A DNA stretch of 64,000 nt from Massilia rhizosphaerae (GCF_016093545.1 NZ_JADKYX010000009.1:62001-126000); one strand, 5' to 3'. Positions 8,905-18,063 are shown, numbered from the stretch's first letter. The notes: a model not told the origin generated them from the sequence alone. Made by a program: numbers and translations.

Positions 8905-10232
8905 AATTCCGCTTCTCGCTCGTCACGCGCTGGTCCGCCCTCGTCGGCACGCTGCTGGCGGTCGGGATCCTGATCGCGCTGGCGCTCGACCACCTGCTGC
9001 CGGGCCGCCCGCTGGCTGTGCTGGGCATCTGCCTGCTGTGCGTCGTGCCCATCTCGATCATCACCCTGCGCTCGCAGGTGCAGCCGATCCTGTCGCTGTT
9101 CCGCGCCCTCGAAGGGACGGTGACCAGTTACCGCGACGGCGATTTCTCGTTCAGCCTGCACTGGCCGCAGAACGACGAACTGTCGGACCTCATCGCCGCC
9201 CACAACGCGCTGGGCGAAGTGCTGCGCGAACAGCGCCTGGACCTCGTGCAGCGCGAGCTGCTGCTCGACACGATGGTGCAGAACACGCCGGTCGCCATGC
9301 TGCTCGTGACGGAACCGCCCGGCGCGCCCGAACGCAATGCGCGCGTGATCGTCTACGCCAACGTGGCCGCGCGCCAGCTGCTGTTCGAGGGCCACAAGCT
9401 GGAAGGCCACGACCTGCACGGCGTACTGGAACAGACGCCGGCGCTCGTCGAGGCGCTGGCGCGCGGCGGCGACGGCCTGTTCACGGCCGGCGACGGCGAA
9501 GAAGAAGAGGTGTATCACCTCGCCCGCCGCAACTTCAGCCTGAACGGCCGGCGCCACGAACTGCTGCTCCTGCGCCAGCTGACGGCCGAGCTGCGGCGCC
9601 AGGAAGTGCAGACGTGGAAAAAAGTCATCCGCGTCATCAGCCACGAGTTGAACAATTCGCTGGCCCCGCTGGCGTCGCTCGCCCACTCGGGCACGGAGCT
9701 CGTGCGGCGCGGCCAGACGGAGCGCCTGCCGCAGATCCTGCAAACCATCGGCGAGCGCACGCGCCACCTGGAGAGCTTCATCCTCGGCTACGCCCGCTTC
9801 GCCAAGCTGCCGGCGCCCCGCCTGGAAGCCATCGCCTGGACCGACTTCGTGGCCGGACTGGCCGACCAGGTCGCGTTCCGCCTCGGCGGCGAGCTGCCCG
9901 AAGCGCCGGCCCGCATCGACCGCGCGCAGATGGAACAGGCGCTGCTCAACCTGTTGAAAAACGCCCACGAATCCGGCTCGCGCCCGGAAGACGTCGAACT
10001 GCACGTGCGCAGGGTGCACGACGTCGTACGCATCGACGTGCTCGATCGCGGCGCCGGCATGAACGACGCCGTGCTGACGAACGCCCTCGTCCCGTTCTAC
10101 TCCACCAAGCGCAGCGGCACGGGCCTGGGCCTGGCACTGGCGCGCGAAATCGCCGAAGCCCACGGCGGCCGCATCACCCTCGGCAACCGCGAAGGCGGCG
10201 GCCTGGCCGTCACCCTGATCGTCCCCGCCTGA
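8901..10232 (+). CDS. Sensor histidine kinase, NtrB-like, membrane-bound
   Basis: The 443-residue kinase has two membrane helices at about residues 10-55 separated by only a handful of residues, so there is almost no periplasmic sensing domain. A HAMP-like linker and a PAS-like region follow. The phosphoacceptor motif is HELNNSLAP, in the class that pairs with NtrC-type regulators. The ATPase domain has NLLKNAHES, DRGAGM and GTGLGLALAREI. The start codon overlaps the regulator stop (ATGA). The small exposed loop suggests that the signal is sensed in or at the membrane, as with intramembrane-sensing kinases, perhaps through the ABC transporter; this is inference. The stop codon abuts the second MITE-like element. 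Confidence 0.9.
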   Translation: MKFRFSLVTRWSALVGTLLAVGILIALALDHLLPGRPLAVLGICLLCVVPISIITLRSQVQPILSLFRALEGTVTSYRDGDFSFSLHWPQNDELSDLIAAHNALGEVLREQRLDLVQRELLLDTMVQNTPVAMLLVTEPPGAPERNARVIVYANVAARQLLFEGHKLEGHDLHGVLEQTPALVEALARGGDGLFTAGDGEEEEVYHLARRNFSLNGRRHELLLLRQLTAELRRQEVQTWKKVIRVISHELNNSLAPLASLAHSGTELVRRGQTERLPQILQTIGERTRHLESFILGYARFAKLPAPRLEAIAWTDFVAGLADQVAFRLGGELPEAPARIDRAQMEQALLNLLKNAHESGSRPEDVELHVRRVHDVVRIDVLDRGAGMNDAVLTNALVPFYSTKRSGTGLGLALAREIAEAHGGRITLGNREGGGLAVTLIVPA

Positions 10233-10375
10233 AATTCGGGGTCAGAGCACTCTAATTTGACCCGAACCGCCGGATTGAACGCCGTTCCCCGCACTTGCGC
10301 GCCCGTTGCACGACGTTGAGCGCAACGGCAAATTACAATGTGCTCTGACCCCGAATTTTGCTGACCCCGAATTTT
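10232..10375. mobile_element. MITE/REP-like element copy 2, with an extra end fragment
   Basis: AAATTCGGGGTCAGAGCAC at 10232-10250 and its reverse complement at 10340-10358 flank an 89-bp interior. A truncated third end (CTGACCCCGAATTTT, 10361-10375) follows at once. The interior resembles that of copy 1 only when reversed (for example around the ATTCAAT segment), so the two copies lie in opposite orientation. As in copy 1, the element's first base is the last base of a stop codon, here TGA of the kinase gene. It fills most of the gap before the next gene. Confidence 0.75.
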
Positions 10376-10435
10376 GGGTCGGGGTGCACGATCGTGCGAT
10401 ACTTCGGGTTTCGTCGACGTTGGAGACCGCGAAGG

Positions 10436-10846
10436 ATGTTGCGACTTCCCTTGTTTTGCATGACCGCGCTGGCGCTGGCCGGTTGCGTCCAGTCCCCCGC
10501 CACCCGCGTGGCCGCCGCACAGGCGCAGCCGCAAGCGCAGCCGCAGCCGCAGGCGCAAACGCCGCAGCAGCAACGTCAGCAGCCGCTGCCGGGCGAGGAT
10601 TGCGCGCGCCCCGTCTATCCGCCCGAGGCCGTGCAGGCGCGCATGAGCGGCGTGTCGATGATGGCCTTCCTCGTCGGCAGCGACGGCAAGGTGCGCGAAA
10701 CGCGGCTGCTCAAGTCGAGCGGCTATACCATCCTCGACCAGGCCGCCGAGGCCGCGCTCAGGCTGTGCCGCTTCAAGCCCGCGGTCAAGAACGGCCACAC
10801 GGTCGCGGCGTGGCAGCCCGTCCAATATGCGTGGTCGTTGCCGTAA
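10436..10846 (+). CDS. TonB C-terminal domain lipoprotein
   Basis: This short (136-residue) protein begins with a lipoprotein signal ending in LALAGC. A low-complexity Q/A/P linker (PQAQPQPQAQ) follows, then a TonB C-terminal domain: PVYPPEAVQARMSGVSMMAFLV, DGKVRETRLLKSSGY, LDQAAEAALRLCRFKPA. There is no TonB-type transmembrane anchor, so it is not an ordinary energy transducer; it would sit in a membrane through its lipid. Two cysteines of the domain (GEDC and LRLC) are shared with the protein at 55618-56289 and could form a disulfide. GAAGG precedes ATG 10436. Its stop overlaps the next start (TAATG). Confidence 0.78.
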   Translation: MLRLPLFCMTALALAGCVQSPATRVAAAQAQPQAQPQPQAQTPQQQRQQPLPGEDCARPVYPPEAVQARMSGVSMMAFLVGSDGKVRETRLLKSSGYTILDQAAEAALRLCRFKPAVKNGHTVAAWQPVQYAWSLP

Positions 10847-11616
10847 TGTCGAACGCCCGCGATCCCCGCTTTTCCCGGCCCGGCCATCCGCCGGCCACCA
10901 TCACCGAATTCGAGGGCGTGCGCTCGCTGCACCTCGGCACCTCGTGGGTGCAGGGTGCGATGCGCCTGGCGCGGCCCGATGCGATCGAGCTCGAATACGT
11001 GCAGATGATGATGATGTGGATGCTGTTCCTGCCGGACCCGCGCCGCATCGTGCAACTGGGCCTCGGCAGCGCCGCGCTGACGAAGTTCTGCCACCAGCGC
11101 TTTCCGCAGGCGCGCGTGACGGCCGTCGAGCTGAATCCGAACGTGATCGCCATCTGCCGTGACTATTTCGGGCTGCCGCCCGACGACGCCCGCCTGGACG
11201 TGCGCGAGATGGACGCCCTCGACTTCGTGCTGGACGAATCGAACCACGGCACGGTCGACGTGCTGCAGGTCGACCTGTACGACGAGGAAGCGCGCGGCCC
11301 CGTGCTCGACACGCCCGAGTTCTACGCCGCCTGCGCCGCGTGCCTCAAGGATGGCGGCATCATGACGGCCAACGTGTTCGGCGATTTTTCCAGCTACGAC
11401 AAGAACCTGGACGCGATGGAAGACGCCTTCGACGCCGTCGTCTGGCTGCCCGAGGTCCACGACGCCAACATCGTCGTCATCGCCTTCAAGGACGCGCCGC
11501 AGATCGATTTCTCGGTGCTGTACGAGCGCGCGGCCGACATCAAGCGGCGCTACAACCTGCCGGCCAAGAACTGGGTCAACGGGTTGAAGGAGTGGATGCG
11601 CGACCACCAGGGCTGA
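10846..11616 (+). CDS. Spermidine synthase-like (class I methyltransferase fold) protein
   Basis: The 256-residue protein has the nucleotide-binding core of spermidine-synthase-like proteins. The glycine motif is VQLGLGSAALTKFC, the acidic strand end is VTAVELNPNVI, and the region DVREMDALDFV corresponds to the ligand-binding acidic residue. VDVLQVDLYDEEARGP occupies the place of the catalytic aspartate segment. A true polyamine synthase would have an N-terminal beta-hairpin domain and a GGG[DE]G motif; both are weak or absent, so the reaction is uncertain. The start overlaps the previous stop by one base (TAATG), which indicates translational coupling. The 3' end overlaps the convergent hydrolase gene by 41 bases. 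Confidence 0.75.
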   Translation: MSNARDPRFSRPGHPPATITEFEGVRSLHLGTSWVQGAMRLARPDAIELEYVQMMMMWMLFLPDPRRIVQLGLGSAALTKFCHQRFPQARVTAVELNPNVIAICRDYFGLPPDDARLDVREMDALDFVLDESNHGTVDVLQVDLYDEEARGPVLDTPEFYAACAACLKDGGIMTANVFGDFSSYDKNLDAMEDAFDAVVWLPEVHDANIVVIAFKDAPQIDFSVLYERAADIKRRYNLPAKNWVNGLKEWMRDHQG

Positions 11617-12637
11617 TGGGCGGCGCCGTCTCCGGCATCGCCGCATGCCACCACGCGCCGCCCTCGTGCGGCTGCGCCAGCGCCAGGCGCTCGCCCATCA
11701 TCGGCGTCGCCAGCTTCACCCCCGCGGCGCGCGCGAGGTCGCGGATGCGCTCGAACGGCTCGTACCACGGATGCAGCGACAGGTCGAACGTGCCGTTGTG
11801 GACGGGCACCAGCCAGCGCCCGCGCAGGTCCAGGTGGGCCTGCAGCGTCTCGTCCGGGTGCATGTGCACTTCCGGCCACATCGTGTTGTAGGCGCCGTTC
11901 TCGAGGAACGTCACGTCGAACGGGCCGTGGCGCTCGCCGATGGTCTTGAAATCGTCGTGGTAGCCCGTGTCGCCGCTGAAGAACAGGCGCAGGCCGGCCG
12001 CTTCGATCACCCACGACGCCCACAGGGTGCGGTCGCCGTCGCGCAGGCCGCGGCCGGAAAAATGCCGCGACGGCGCGGCCGTCAGGCGCAGGCCGGCGAC
12101 GTCTGTCGACTGCCACCAGTCGAGCTGGCGCACACGCGTCGCGTCGACGCCCCAGCCGACGATGCGGTCGCCCACGCCGAGCGGCGCGACGAACAGGTCG
12201 GCCTTGGGAATCAGGCGCACGATGCTGCCGTGGTCCAGGTGGTCGTAATGGTCGTGCGACAGGATCACGCCGGCGAGCCGCGGCAATGCCTCGATATCGA
12301 TGGGCGGCGCGTGGAACCGCTTCGGCCCCGCCCACTGCACGGGCGCGGCGCGCTCGGAAAACACGGGGTCCGTGAGCCAGTAGCGGCCGTCCAGCTTGAA
12401 CAGCATCGTCGAATGCCCGAGACGCCACAGGCTCGCGTCGGGCGCCGCTTCGATGTCGGCCGTGCCCAGGGCGCGCACGGGCAGCGCCTGGTCCGGCACC
12501 GTCGTCTTCGGCTTCGCCGTCGAGAGCTTCCAGATCAGGGACAGCACCTCGCGCAGGCCTTGCCGGCGGCGCGGCACGACGTTGCGAAAGCGGCCGTCCG
12601 GATGACGGGGCGCGGCGGTGGCGGACGATTCGGACAT
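11576..12637 (-). CDS. MBL-fold metallo-hydrolase (NAPE-PLD/UlaG-like)
   Basis: This is a 353-residue metallo-beta-lactamase-fold hydrolase. The metal motif is SHDHYDHLDHG (HxHxDH), preceded by RLGHSTMLFKLDGRYWLTDPVF, which is typical of the N-acylphosphatidylethanolamine phospholipase D/UlaG branch. Later ligands are in PSRHFSGRG, FFSGDTGYHDDF and PVHNGTFDL. The long N-terminal part with GPKRFHAPP also fits this branch. The likely substrate is a phosphodiester or lactone; it cannot be specified. Start ATG 12637 gives the natural N-terminus MSESS. The gene ends inside the convergent methyltransferase-like gene and is separated by 61 bases from the operon upstream on the same strand. Confidence 0.87.
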   Translation of the reverse strand: MSESSATAAPRHPDGRFRNVVPRRRQGLREVLSLIWKLSTAKPKTTVPDQALPVRALGTADIEAAPDASLWRLGHSTMLFKLDGRYWLTDPVFSERAAPVQWAGPKRFHAPPIDIEALPRLAGVILSHDHYDHLDHGSIVRLIPKADLFVAPLGVGDRIVGWGVDATRVRQLDWWQSTDVAGLRLTAAPSRHFSGRGLRDGDRTLWASWVIEAAGLRLFFSGDTGYHDDFKTIGERHGPFDVTFLENGAYNTMWPEVHMHPDETLQAHLDLRGRWLVPVHNGTFDLSLHPWYEPFERIRDLARAAGVKLATPMMGERLALAQPHEGGAWWHAAMPETAPPISPGGRASTPSTR

Positions 12638-12698
12638 GGCGGCGGCGGACGGGTCGATGGACGAAAGATGATCGCACGTTCCGGAAAAGCGTGCCGGC

Positions 12699-14219
12699 TC
12701 AACGCCGTTCGCGCCACCATAGGCCCAGCATCGCCAGCGCGAACGCGACGCCGAACGGCCACGCGGGCAGCGGCCGCGTCCCCGCCGCGACCGGGGCCGG
12801 CGCCGGCGTGCGCGCCGCATAGCGCGCGGTCGCGGCGCGGCGCTCGTCGCGCTGCCACAGCGGCCAGTCGCCCGGCGCATACACATAGACTTGTTCCTCG
12901 TCGGTGCCCACCCGCAGCTGCAGCCAGCCGCTCGCCGCCGGAAACATGGCCACGCAGGCCGCGTCGACCTGTTCGGGGCGGGGCTGCCAGGGCAATGTCT
13001 GCCCGAGCGCCGGCACGGTCACGGCGCCGCGCGCGCCGCGCGCACACACGGCGAGGCGCCGGTGCGGCAGCGGCATCTCGTCCGGAACGAGCCAGTCGAC
13101 GTCCACGCGACGCTGCACGCGCAGGCGATCGAGCACGTCCTGCCACCACAGCGCCAGCCGGCGCGGCTGCTCGATCGCGTAGCGGTGCCAATCGCCCACG
13201 CCCAGCCAGGCGATGCGGCCGCGCTGCCAGTCGCGCATCCACAGGCCATCCGCGCCGGTCCAGTCGCCGGCGCGATCCGCACCCGGATTCAGGCCGGCGG
13301 ACGCCATGGCCAGCGCGGTGCCGAACATCTTGTTGGCCGGTTGCGGCACCAGCGGCAGTCCCAGCGACCGCGTCCACGTATGGGCGTCGCGGGCGTTCGC
13401 GCCCAGCACGAGCAGCGGCGTGCCGCCGGCCACGCGCGCCAGCAGCGCGCCGCGCGCGGCCGCGCCGGCCTGTTCGAACCAGGCCGCGTCGACGATCTCC
13501 AGGTCCAGCGCCGCCATCTCCGCCCGCGCCGTCTCGGTCCGTTCCAGGCCCTTGCCCAGCGCGACCTGCCAGTCGACGACGGCGCGGCTGTTCACGAGCA
13601 GGTCGTCCAGCACACGCAGGTCGAACGACGGCGCGCCGAAACGGCCCCGCACCTGGAGCGGCGCCGGTTCCGTCACCGTGAACGGCACGGGCCCCGCGTC
13701 GACGACCTTGCCGGCCACGTCCAGCAGCCGCGCCTTCAGCACCAGCCGTTCGGCCACCGGCGGCAGCCATTGCACGGCGAGGTCGCCGTCGCCCTTCGCG
13801 TCGGCGAGCACCTGGTCGTTCTCGGCCAGCAGTTGCAGGCGGCCGGGCCCCGTCCACGAGCGGTGCACGGTGAGCGTGAACACGCGGCCCAGCGCCAGCG
13901 TGCGCGGGAAATCGAGGCGGATGGCGGGCGTGCCGGGCGGTGTCCAGATGAGCGGCCGGGCCGGCAGGTCGTCCCATTCGGCGCCGCGCAAGCCGTCGCC
14001 GGACAGCCGCAACGCGCGCACGCCGGCCACGGACAGCGGCGGGTGGGCCGCGTCCACCGTCAACGTCGCGCCGGCGTCGCCCGGCAACGCGAAATCGCCG
14101 ACGATGCCGGCGAGTGCCACGCCGGCAACCAGCGCCAACGCGGCATCGATCCAGCGCCGGCGCGCGGCATACGCCAGTGCGGCCAGCACCCCGATGACGA
14201 CGGCGGCAACGGTCATCAT
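12699..14219 (-). CDS. Membrane protein with amidotransferase-like fold, last gene of tld-moxR operon
   Basis: The 506-residue protein has two N-terminal membrane helices (VAAVVIGVLAALAYAA; ALALVAGVALAGIVG). A large extracytoplasmic region rich in beta structure follows, with a part that resembles class I glutamine-amidotransferase-like domains seen in MoxR/DUF58 clusters (ALLARVAGGTPLLVLGANARDAHTW). It closes with one C-terminal helix (PFGVAFALAMLGLWW) and a basic tail. No catalytic Cys-His-Glu triad is evident, so I assign no enzymatic activity. The start overlaps the stop of the DUF4175-like gene (ATGATGA), so the two are translationally coupled. It is the ninth and last gene of the operon. 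Confidence 0.7.
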   Translation of the reverse strand: MMTVAAVVIGVLAALAYAARRRWIDAALALVAGVALAGIVGDFALPGDAGATLTVDAAHPPLSVAGVRALRLSGDGLRGAEWDDLPARPLIWTPPGTPAIRLDFPRTLALGRVFTLTVHRSWTGPGRLQLLAENDQVLADAKGDGDLAVQWLPPVAERLVLKARLLDVAGKVVDAGPVPFTVTEPAPLQVRGRFGAPSFDLRVLDDLLVNSRAVVDWQVALGKGLERTETARAEMAALDLEIVDAAWFEQAGAAARGALLARVAGGTPLLVLGANARDAHTWTRSLGLPLVPQPANKMFGTALAMASAGLNPGADRAGDWTGADGLWMRDWQRGRIAWLGVGDWHRYAIEQPRRLALWWQDVLDRLRVQRRVDVDWLVPDEMPLPHRRLAVCARGARGAVTVPALGQTLPWQPRPEQVDAACVAMFPAASGWLQLRVGTDEEQVYVYAPGDWPLWQRDERRAATARYAARTPAPAPVAAGTRPLPAWPFGVAFALAMLGLWWRERR

Positions 14220-16201
14220 CGCGCACCGCCGCGCAGCGTCTTCACGAACGGCGTCTCGACGACGGGCCGCGCCTGCAGCAGCACGGGCGCGTCCGCCACA
14301 CCGCCCCGCAGCCACGCCGCCAGCCGGGCGCGCGCGGCCGGCTGGCCGTCCGCCACGTCCTGGATCGCACGCTGCGCCGCGAGCCGCTGCTCGTCGGTGG
14401 CGAAACGTGCGCGCACCCAGTCGTGCGCCGTGCGCGTCCACAGCGCGGGCAACGGGCCGTCGCCGCCCAACGCCTTGACGAGGTCGCGGAGGTCCGCCGG
14501 CACGCTCGCGCCGGGCGCCGCCTGCGCGCGCCGGTAGCTGGCGCTGCCCGCCATGTCGCCGCTCATGCGCTTGCCCTCCTCGATCGGCGGCGGCGCGAAC
14601 GCCGTCCTGTGCAAGTAGATGCGCTCCGCCTGCTGCAATGTCTTGATCGCGTCCAGCGCCTTGTACTCGGGCGGCAGCGCGGTCTTCGGCGTGATGGCGC
14701 GCAGCCCCTTTTCCGCATCCCACATCGCGGCCAGCGCGCGCCGCAGCAGTTTTTTCGTCGCGTCGTCGAACAGGGTCGCGTTCTCGGCCTGGTCGTGCGC
14801 GTGGCCGAATTCGTGCACCACGTCGACCTTGCCGCCGTGGCCGTGGCCGTGATCGTCGTCGTCGTCCTTGCCGAACAGCGTGGATTCCTCGCCGAGGAAC
14901 TGGCCGTAGCGGCGGCGCAGTGCGGCCTGGTCGGACGCGATGCCTTCGCTGCGCGCGCGCACCTCGTCCGCACGCACCTTCTTATTGCGCATGTCGGCCA
15001 CCAGCTGCTCCGTGTCGATGATCACCTGGCGCTGGCTGCGCAGGCTTTCCGGCTTGACGAGCGTGGGCAGCGCCGCCGTTTCGTCGTCCTGGTCCGATGC
15101 CGGCGCGGGCAGGCGCAGCGTGTACGTGGGCGACTGCACCGTGTGCGGCTTGGCCGCGTTGTCGGCGGCGCGCACAAAAAAGTACAACTCGTCGCCCGGC
15201 TGCATGCCGAGGTCCGTGAGCAGCCAGTTCCTGCTCCAGCCGCGCCGGCGCCGATCGCTCCCCGCCGGCAGCGGCAGTTCGCGGTCGCTGAAGCGGATGT
15301 TCTCGCCGCCGCCGCGCGCCAGGGTCAGGTGCAGGGTCGCCTGCCGGACGAGATAGTCGTCGGTGACGGTGACGGCAATGGCCGCGTTCTTCGCGTCGCG
15401 CGGCAGGTCCTTCGTCAACGCGTCCGGCTGCGTGACGGCGATGTCGGGCGGCCCGTCCGGGATCACCTTCAACGTGTAGCGCGTGCCGCGCCAGCGCCAG
15501 AAGACGGATTCCGTCGCCGTCCAGCGCGCGCATGCTTCGCCTGCGTGCAGAACCTGGCCGTCGCTGAGTTCGAGCGTTTCGCGCGCCGCGCGCGGATCGT
15601 CCAGGCACCATTCGACGATCGTCTGCTCCGGCACCTGCACATCCTTCGGCGCGGACGACGACGGCGCCCGGCCCGTGTACGCCGGCGGCGCCAGCTTCAC
15701 GATCAGCCCCGCATGCCGCGCGGCCGCGGGCACGGGCCGTCCGGACGCCGGCGCCGCGGCGGCATGCGCGCCGCCCGCATGCGGCAACAACGCCGCGCCC
15801 GAGGCCAGAGCCGCGAACGCGAGATCCGCCGCGAGCCACGGCCAGCCGAACGGGATGCGCATGGCCGCGATGGCGCGCAGGCGGCGCGGCGTCAGCGCCG
15901 CATCGATGCGCGTCAACAGGCGCGCGCGTTGCAGGCGCGCGACGGACGTCTCCGGTTCCCGCGCCAGCAGCGCCGCGCTGTCTTCCATCGCGGGCACGGC
16001 GCCGTCGATCCAATGCGTCCAGCCGTGCGCCACGCGGCGCTGCAGGTGCAGGCCATCCCACGCGCAGAACGCGGACCAGGCCAGGAGGCCAGGCCCCGAG
16101 CGCAGCAACAGCCACGGCAAGGCGCCGGCCGTCCACAAGGCGGCCCGGCGCAGCGTCGCGGCGCGCGCCAGGCGCCGCGCGATGTCAACGCCGCCGGACA
16201 T
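14216..16201 (-). CDS. DUF4175-like large membrane protein
   Basis: The 661-residue protein has an N-terminal pair of membrane segments (LWTAGALPWLLLRSGPGLLAW) and another near residues 120-140 (WPWLAADLAFAALASGAALL). The rest is probably periplasmic: beta-rich segments (GLIVKLAPPAYTGRAP), then long helical parts (about 390-600). This plan matches the DUF4175 family found with MoxR and DUF58 genes. An unusual run of acidic residues and histidines (DDDDDHGHGHGG) near residue 450 could bind metal. The gene overlaps the BatA-like gene by 17 bases and the amidotransferase-like gene by four. The function is not known for the family. Confidence 0.72.
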   Translation of the reverse strand: MSGGVDIARRLARAATLRRAALWTAGALPWLLLRSGPGLLAWSAFCAWDGLHLQRRVAHGWTHWIDGAVPAMEDSAALLAREPETSVARLQRARLLTRIDAALTPRRLRAIAAMRIPFGWPWLAADLAFAALASGAALLPHAGGAHAAAAPASGRPVPAAARHAGLIVKLAPPAYTGRAPSSSAPKDVQVPEQTIVEWCLDDPRAARETLELSDGQVLHAGEACARWTATESVFWRWRGTRYTLKVIPDGPPDIAVTQPDALTKDLPRDAKNAAIAVTVTDDYLVRQATLHLTLARGGGENIRFSDRELPLPAGSDRRRRGWSRNWLLTDLGMQPGDELYFFVRAADNAAKPHTVQSPTYTLRLPAPASDQDDETAALPTLVKPESLRSQRQVIIDTEQLVADMRNKKVRADEVRARSEGIASDQAALRRRYGQFLGEESTLFGKDDDDDHGHGHGGKVDVVHEFGHAHDQAENATLFDDATKKLLRRALAAMWDAEKGLRAITPKTALPPEYKALDAIKTLQQAERIYLHRTAFAPPPIEEGKRMSGDMAGSASYRRAQAAPGASVPADLRDLVKALGGDGPLPALWTRTAHDWVRARFATDEQRLAAQRAIQDVADGQPAARARLAAWLRGGVADAPVLLQARPVVETPFVKTLRGGAR

Positions 16202-17168
16202 GCGTCACCATCCTTTCCAGCGCAAACAGCACGACGAGCGCGAGATTCAACCAGCCGCGCAGCGCGCCGGACGCCGCTCCGGCCGGCGCGGCGGCATCCG
16301 GCACGAGCGCCTGCGCGGGCGCCGTGTACGGCTGCGCGCCCAGATGCAAGCGCTGCCACGCGGCGAACAGGGCGCGCGCGCCGTCCGGGTCCGCCGGCGG
16401 CCAGCCGTCCGCATGCCACAGGCGACCGCGCGGGCTGTCGGCCCAGCGCATGCCGTCGACGCTGGCTGCCTTGGCCAACTCGGGGAATGCGTCCGGGTGC
16501 GCCGCCCACCACAGCGGCGCATGCAGGCCGGCCGGTGGGGCGTCGGCGCGGTCCCAGACGATGACGTCCGTGCGCGGCCCGGGCGCGGCGTCGACGACGA
16601 TGTGCCACGCGCCTTCCGCCGCCGCGAACAGCCGGCGCCATGCCTCGGGACGCGTGCTGAACACCGCGACGTGCCGCTCGGCCGGCGCCGCCGCGGCCGG
16701 CGCCGTGCGCAACACGACGGCGTGACGGAAGCGCGGCTGTACGGCCGGCATGACGGCGTCGCCGACGACGAGCAGGCGCGCTTGGGGCCCAAATTCGCGC
16801 TCGTGCGCGTGCATCCACGCCATCGCGTCGCGGTCCGGCAGGCCGACGCGGCGCGCATCCCGGAACCCGGCGGCCGCGCGCTCCACGACGGCAGCCGGCG
16901 TGCCCGGCACCACGAGCACGGTGTCGCCGCGCCAGGCCACCACGAGATCGGCCAGCAGCGCGATCAGGGTAACGAGCAGCAGGCAGCGCAGCAGCATCAA
17001 CGTCACGTCGTCCCAGCGCCACACGCGCCGCTGTTTCGGCTCGGCGGCGGGCAGGAAGCGCGCGGACGCGAGCGGCGCCGTCTTCGTCTGCTCGCGCTTC
17101 TTGCGGTGCCACAGGACGGGCAGCAGCACGACCGGCAGCGCCCACCACCATGCGCTCATCGGATTCAT
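16185..17168 (-). CDS. BatA-like membrane protein (aerotolerance N-terminal domain)
   Basis: The 327-residue protein begins with the pattern of the BatA N-terminal region: a membrane helix (WWWALPVVLLPVLW), the cytoplasmic stretch HRKKREQTKTAPLASARFLP and a second helix (LMLLRCLLLVTLIALLADLVV). A third helix near the C-terminus (GWLNLALVVLFALERMV) is followed by HVRRR. The central part has alternating beta/alpha segments. It lacks a DxSxS metal-adhesion site, so it is not a functional von Willebrand A protein. Start ATG 17168 overlaps the DUF58 stop (ATGA). An in-frame ATG three codons later is possible. It probably works in a membrane complex with the DUF58 and MoxR proteins. Confidence 0.75.
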   Translation of the reverse strand: MNPMSAWWWALPVVLLPVLWHRKKREQTKTAPLASARFLPAAEPKQRRVWRWDDVTLMLLRCLLLVTLIALLADLVVAWRGDTVLVVPGTPAAVVERAAAGFRDARRVGLPDRDAMAWMHAHEREFGPQARLLVVGDAVMPAVQPRFRHAVVLRTAPAAAAPAERHVAVFSTRPEAWRRLFAAAEGAWHIVVDAAPGPRTDVIVWDRADAPPAGLHAPLWWAAHPDAFPELAKAASVDGMRWADSPRGRLWHADGWPPADPDGARALFAAWQRLHLGAQPYTAPAQALVPDAAAPAGAASGALRGWLNLALVVLFALERMVTHVRRR

Positions 17169-18061
17169 GCGGCGCGCGCTCCCGCCATGTGGGCACGCAA
17201 CCAGGCGCGCAGGACATCGCCCGGCGCCTGCTCGATGCGGGCCTGTACCAGGGGCACGTCGTGGCGGCGGCAGTCCCGTGCGACGGCGTCGAAGTGGGCC
17301 GCGCGGTTGCGTGCGTAGACTTCGGCCACGTCGCGGCCGAAACGGTAGATGGCGCCGCCATGTTCAGGGTCGCGGTAGGACGGCGCCGTGTCGAACGCGG
17401 CCTCCGTCTCCGCCTGCGTGTGCAGGCACAGGGCGCGCACGTCGTGGCGCATGCGGCGCAGGCGCAGCAGCGCGTCCGACAGTGCCGACGGCCAGTCGAG
17501 GAAGTCGCTCACCGCGCACACGAGGCCGGGCGCGCGCGCAAAATGCAGGGCGGCGCGCAGGGTGGCGGCGCCGGGCAGCACGCCGTCCGCGGCGACGCCG
17601 TTCAGCCGCGCCAGCACGCGCCGCAGCTGGCGCAGCCCGCGCGCGGCGGGCAGGAAGTCGGCGCGCTCGCCCCGGCAGACGACGAGGCCGAACGCGTCGC
17701 CCTGGCGCTGCGCGATGGCGGCCACGCAGGCAAGCAGCACCCGCGCGTACTGCAGCTTCGTGAGGCCGTCGATGGCGCGGCTCGGTTCCGCCATCGACGC
17801 CGTCGCATCGAGCACGAGCCAGACGGCCACGTGGCTGTCGCGTTCCGCCTCGCGCACGAAATACCGGTCGGCGCGCGCCAGCAGTTTCCAGTCGACGCGG
17901 CGCCACTCGTCGCCGGGCACATAGGCCCGGTATTCCGAGAACTCGACGCCGGCGCCACGCTCGCGCCCGGCGTGAATGCCGTGGCCGAGTCCCGCCAGCA
18001 CGTGGCGCACCACGAGGTCGAGATTGGTCGCGTGCGCGATCAGCGCCGATGCAGCCAGCAC
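17165..18061 (-). CDS. DUF58 domain protein
   Basis: The 298-residue protein carries the DUF58 signature EYRAYVPGDEWRRVDWKLLAR, followed by a von Willebrand A-like part with VLDATASM (a DxTxS form of the metal-ion-dependent adhesion site). There are no membrane segments. DUF58 proteins are partners of MoxR AAA+ ATPases and are thought to act with them as metal-insertion or complex-remodelling factors. The GTG start at 18061 lies two bases after the moxR stop, so translation is coupled. No Shine-Dalgarno is needed beyond the end of moxR. Confidence 0.9.
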   Translation of the reverse strand: MLAASALIAHATNLDLVVRHVLAGLGHGIHAGRERGAGVEFSEYRAYVPGDEWRRVDWKLLARADRYFVREAERDSHVAVWLVLDATASMAEPSRAIDGLTKLQYARVLLACVAAIAQRQGDAFGLVVCRGERADFLPAARGLRQLRRVLARLNGVAADGVLPGAATLRAALHFARAPGLVCAVSDFLDWPSALSDALLRLRRMRHDVRALCLHTQAETEAAFDTAPSYRDPEHGGAIYRFGRDVAEVYARNRAAHFDAVARDCRRHDVPLVQARIEQAPGDVLRAWLRAHMAGARAA

Positions 18062-18063
18062 GT

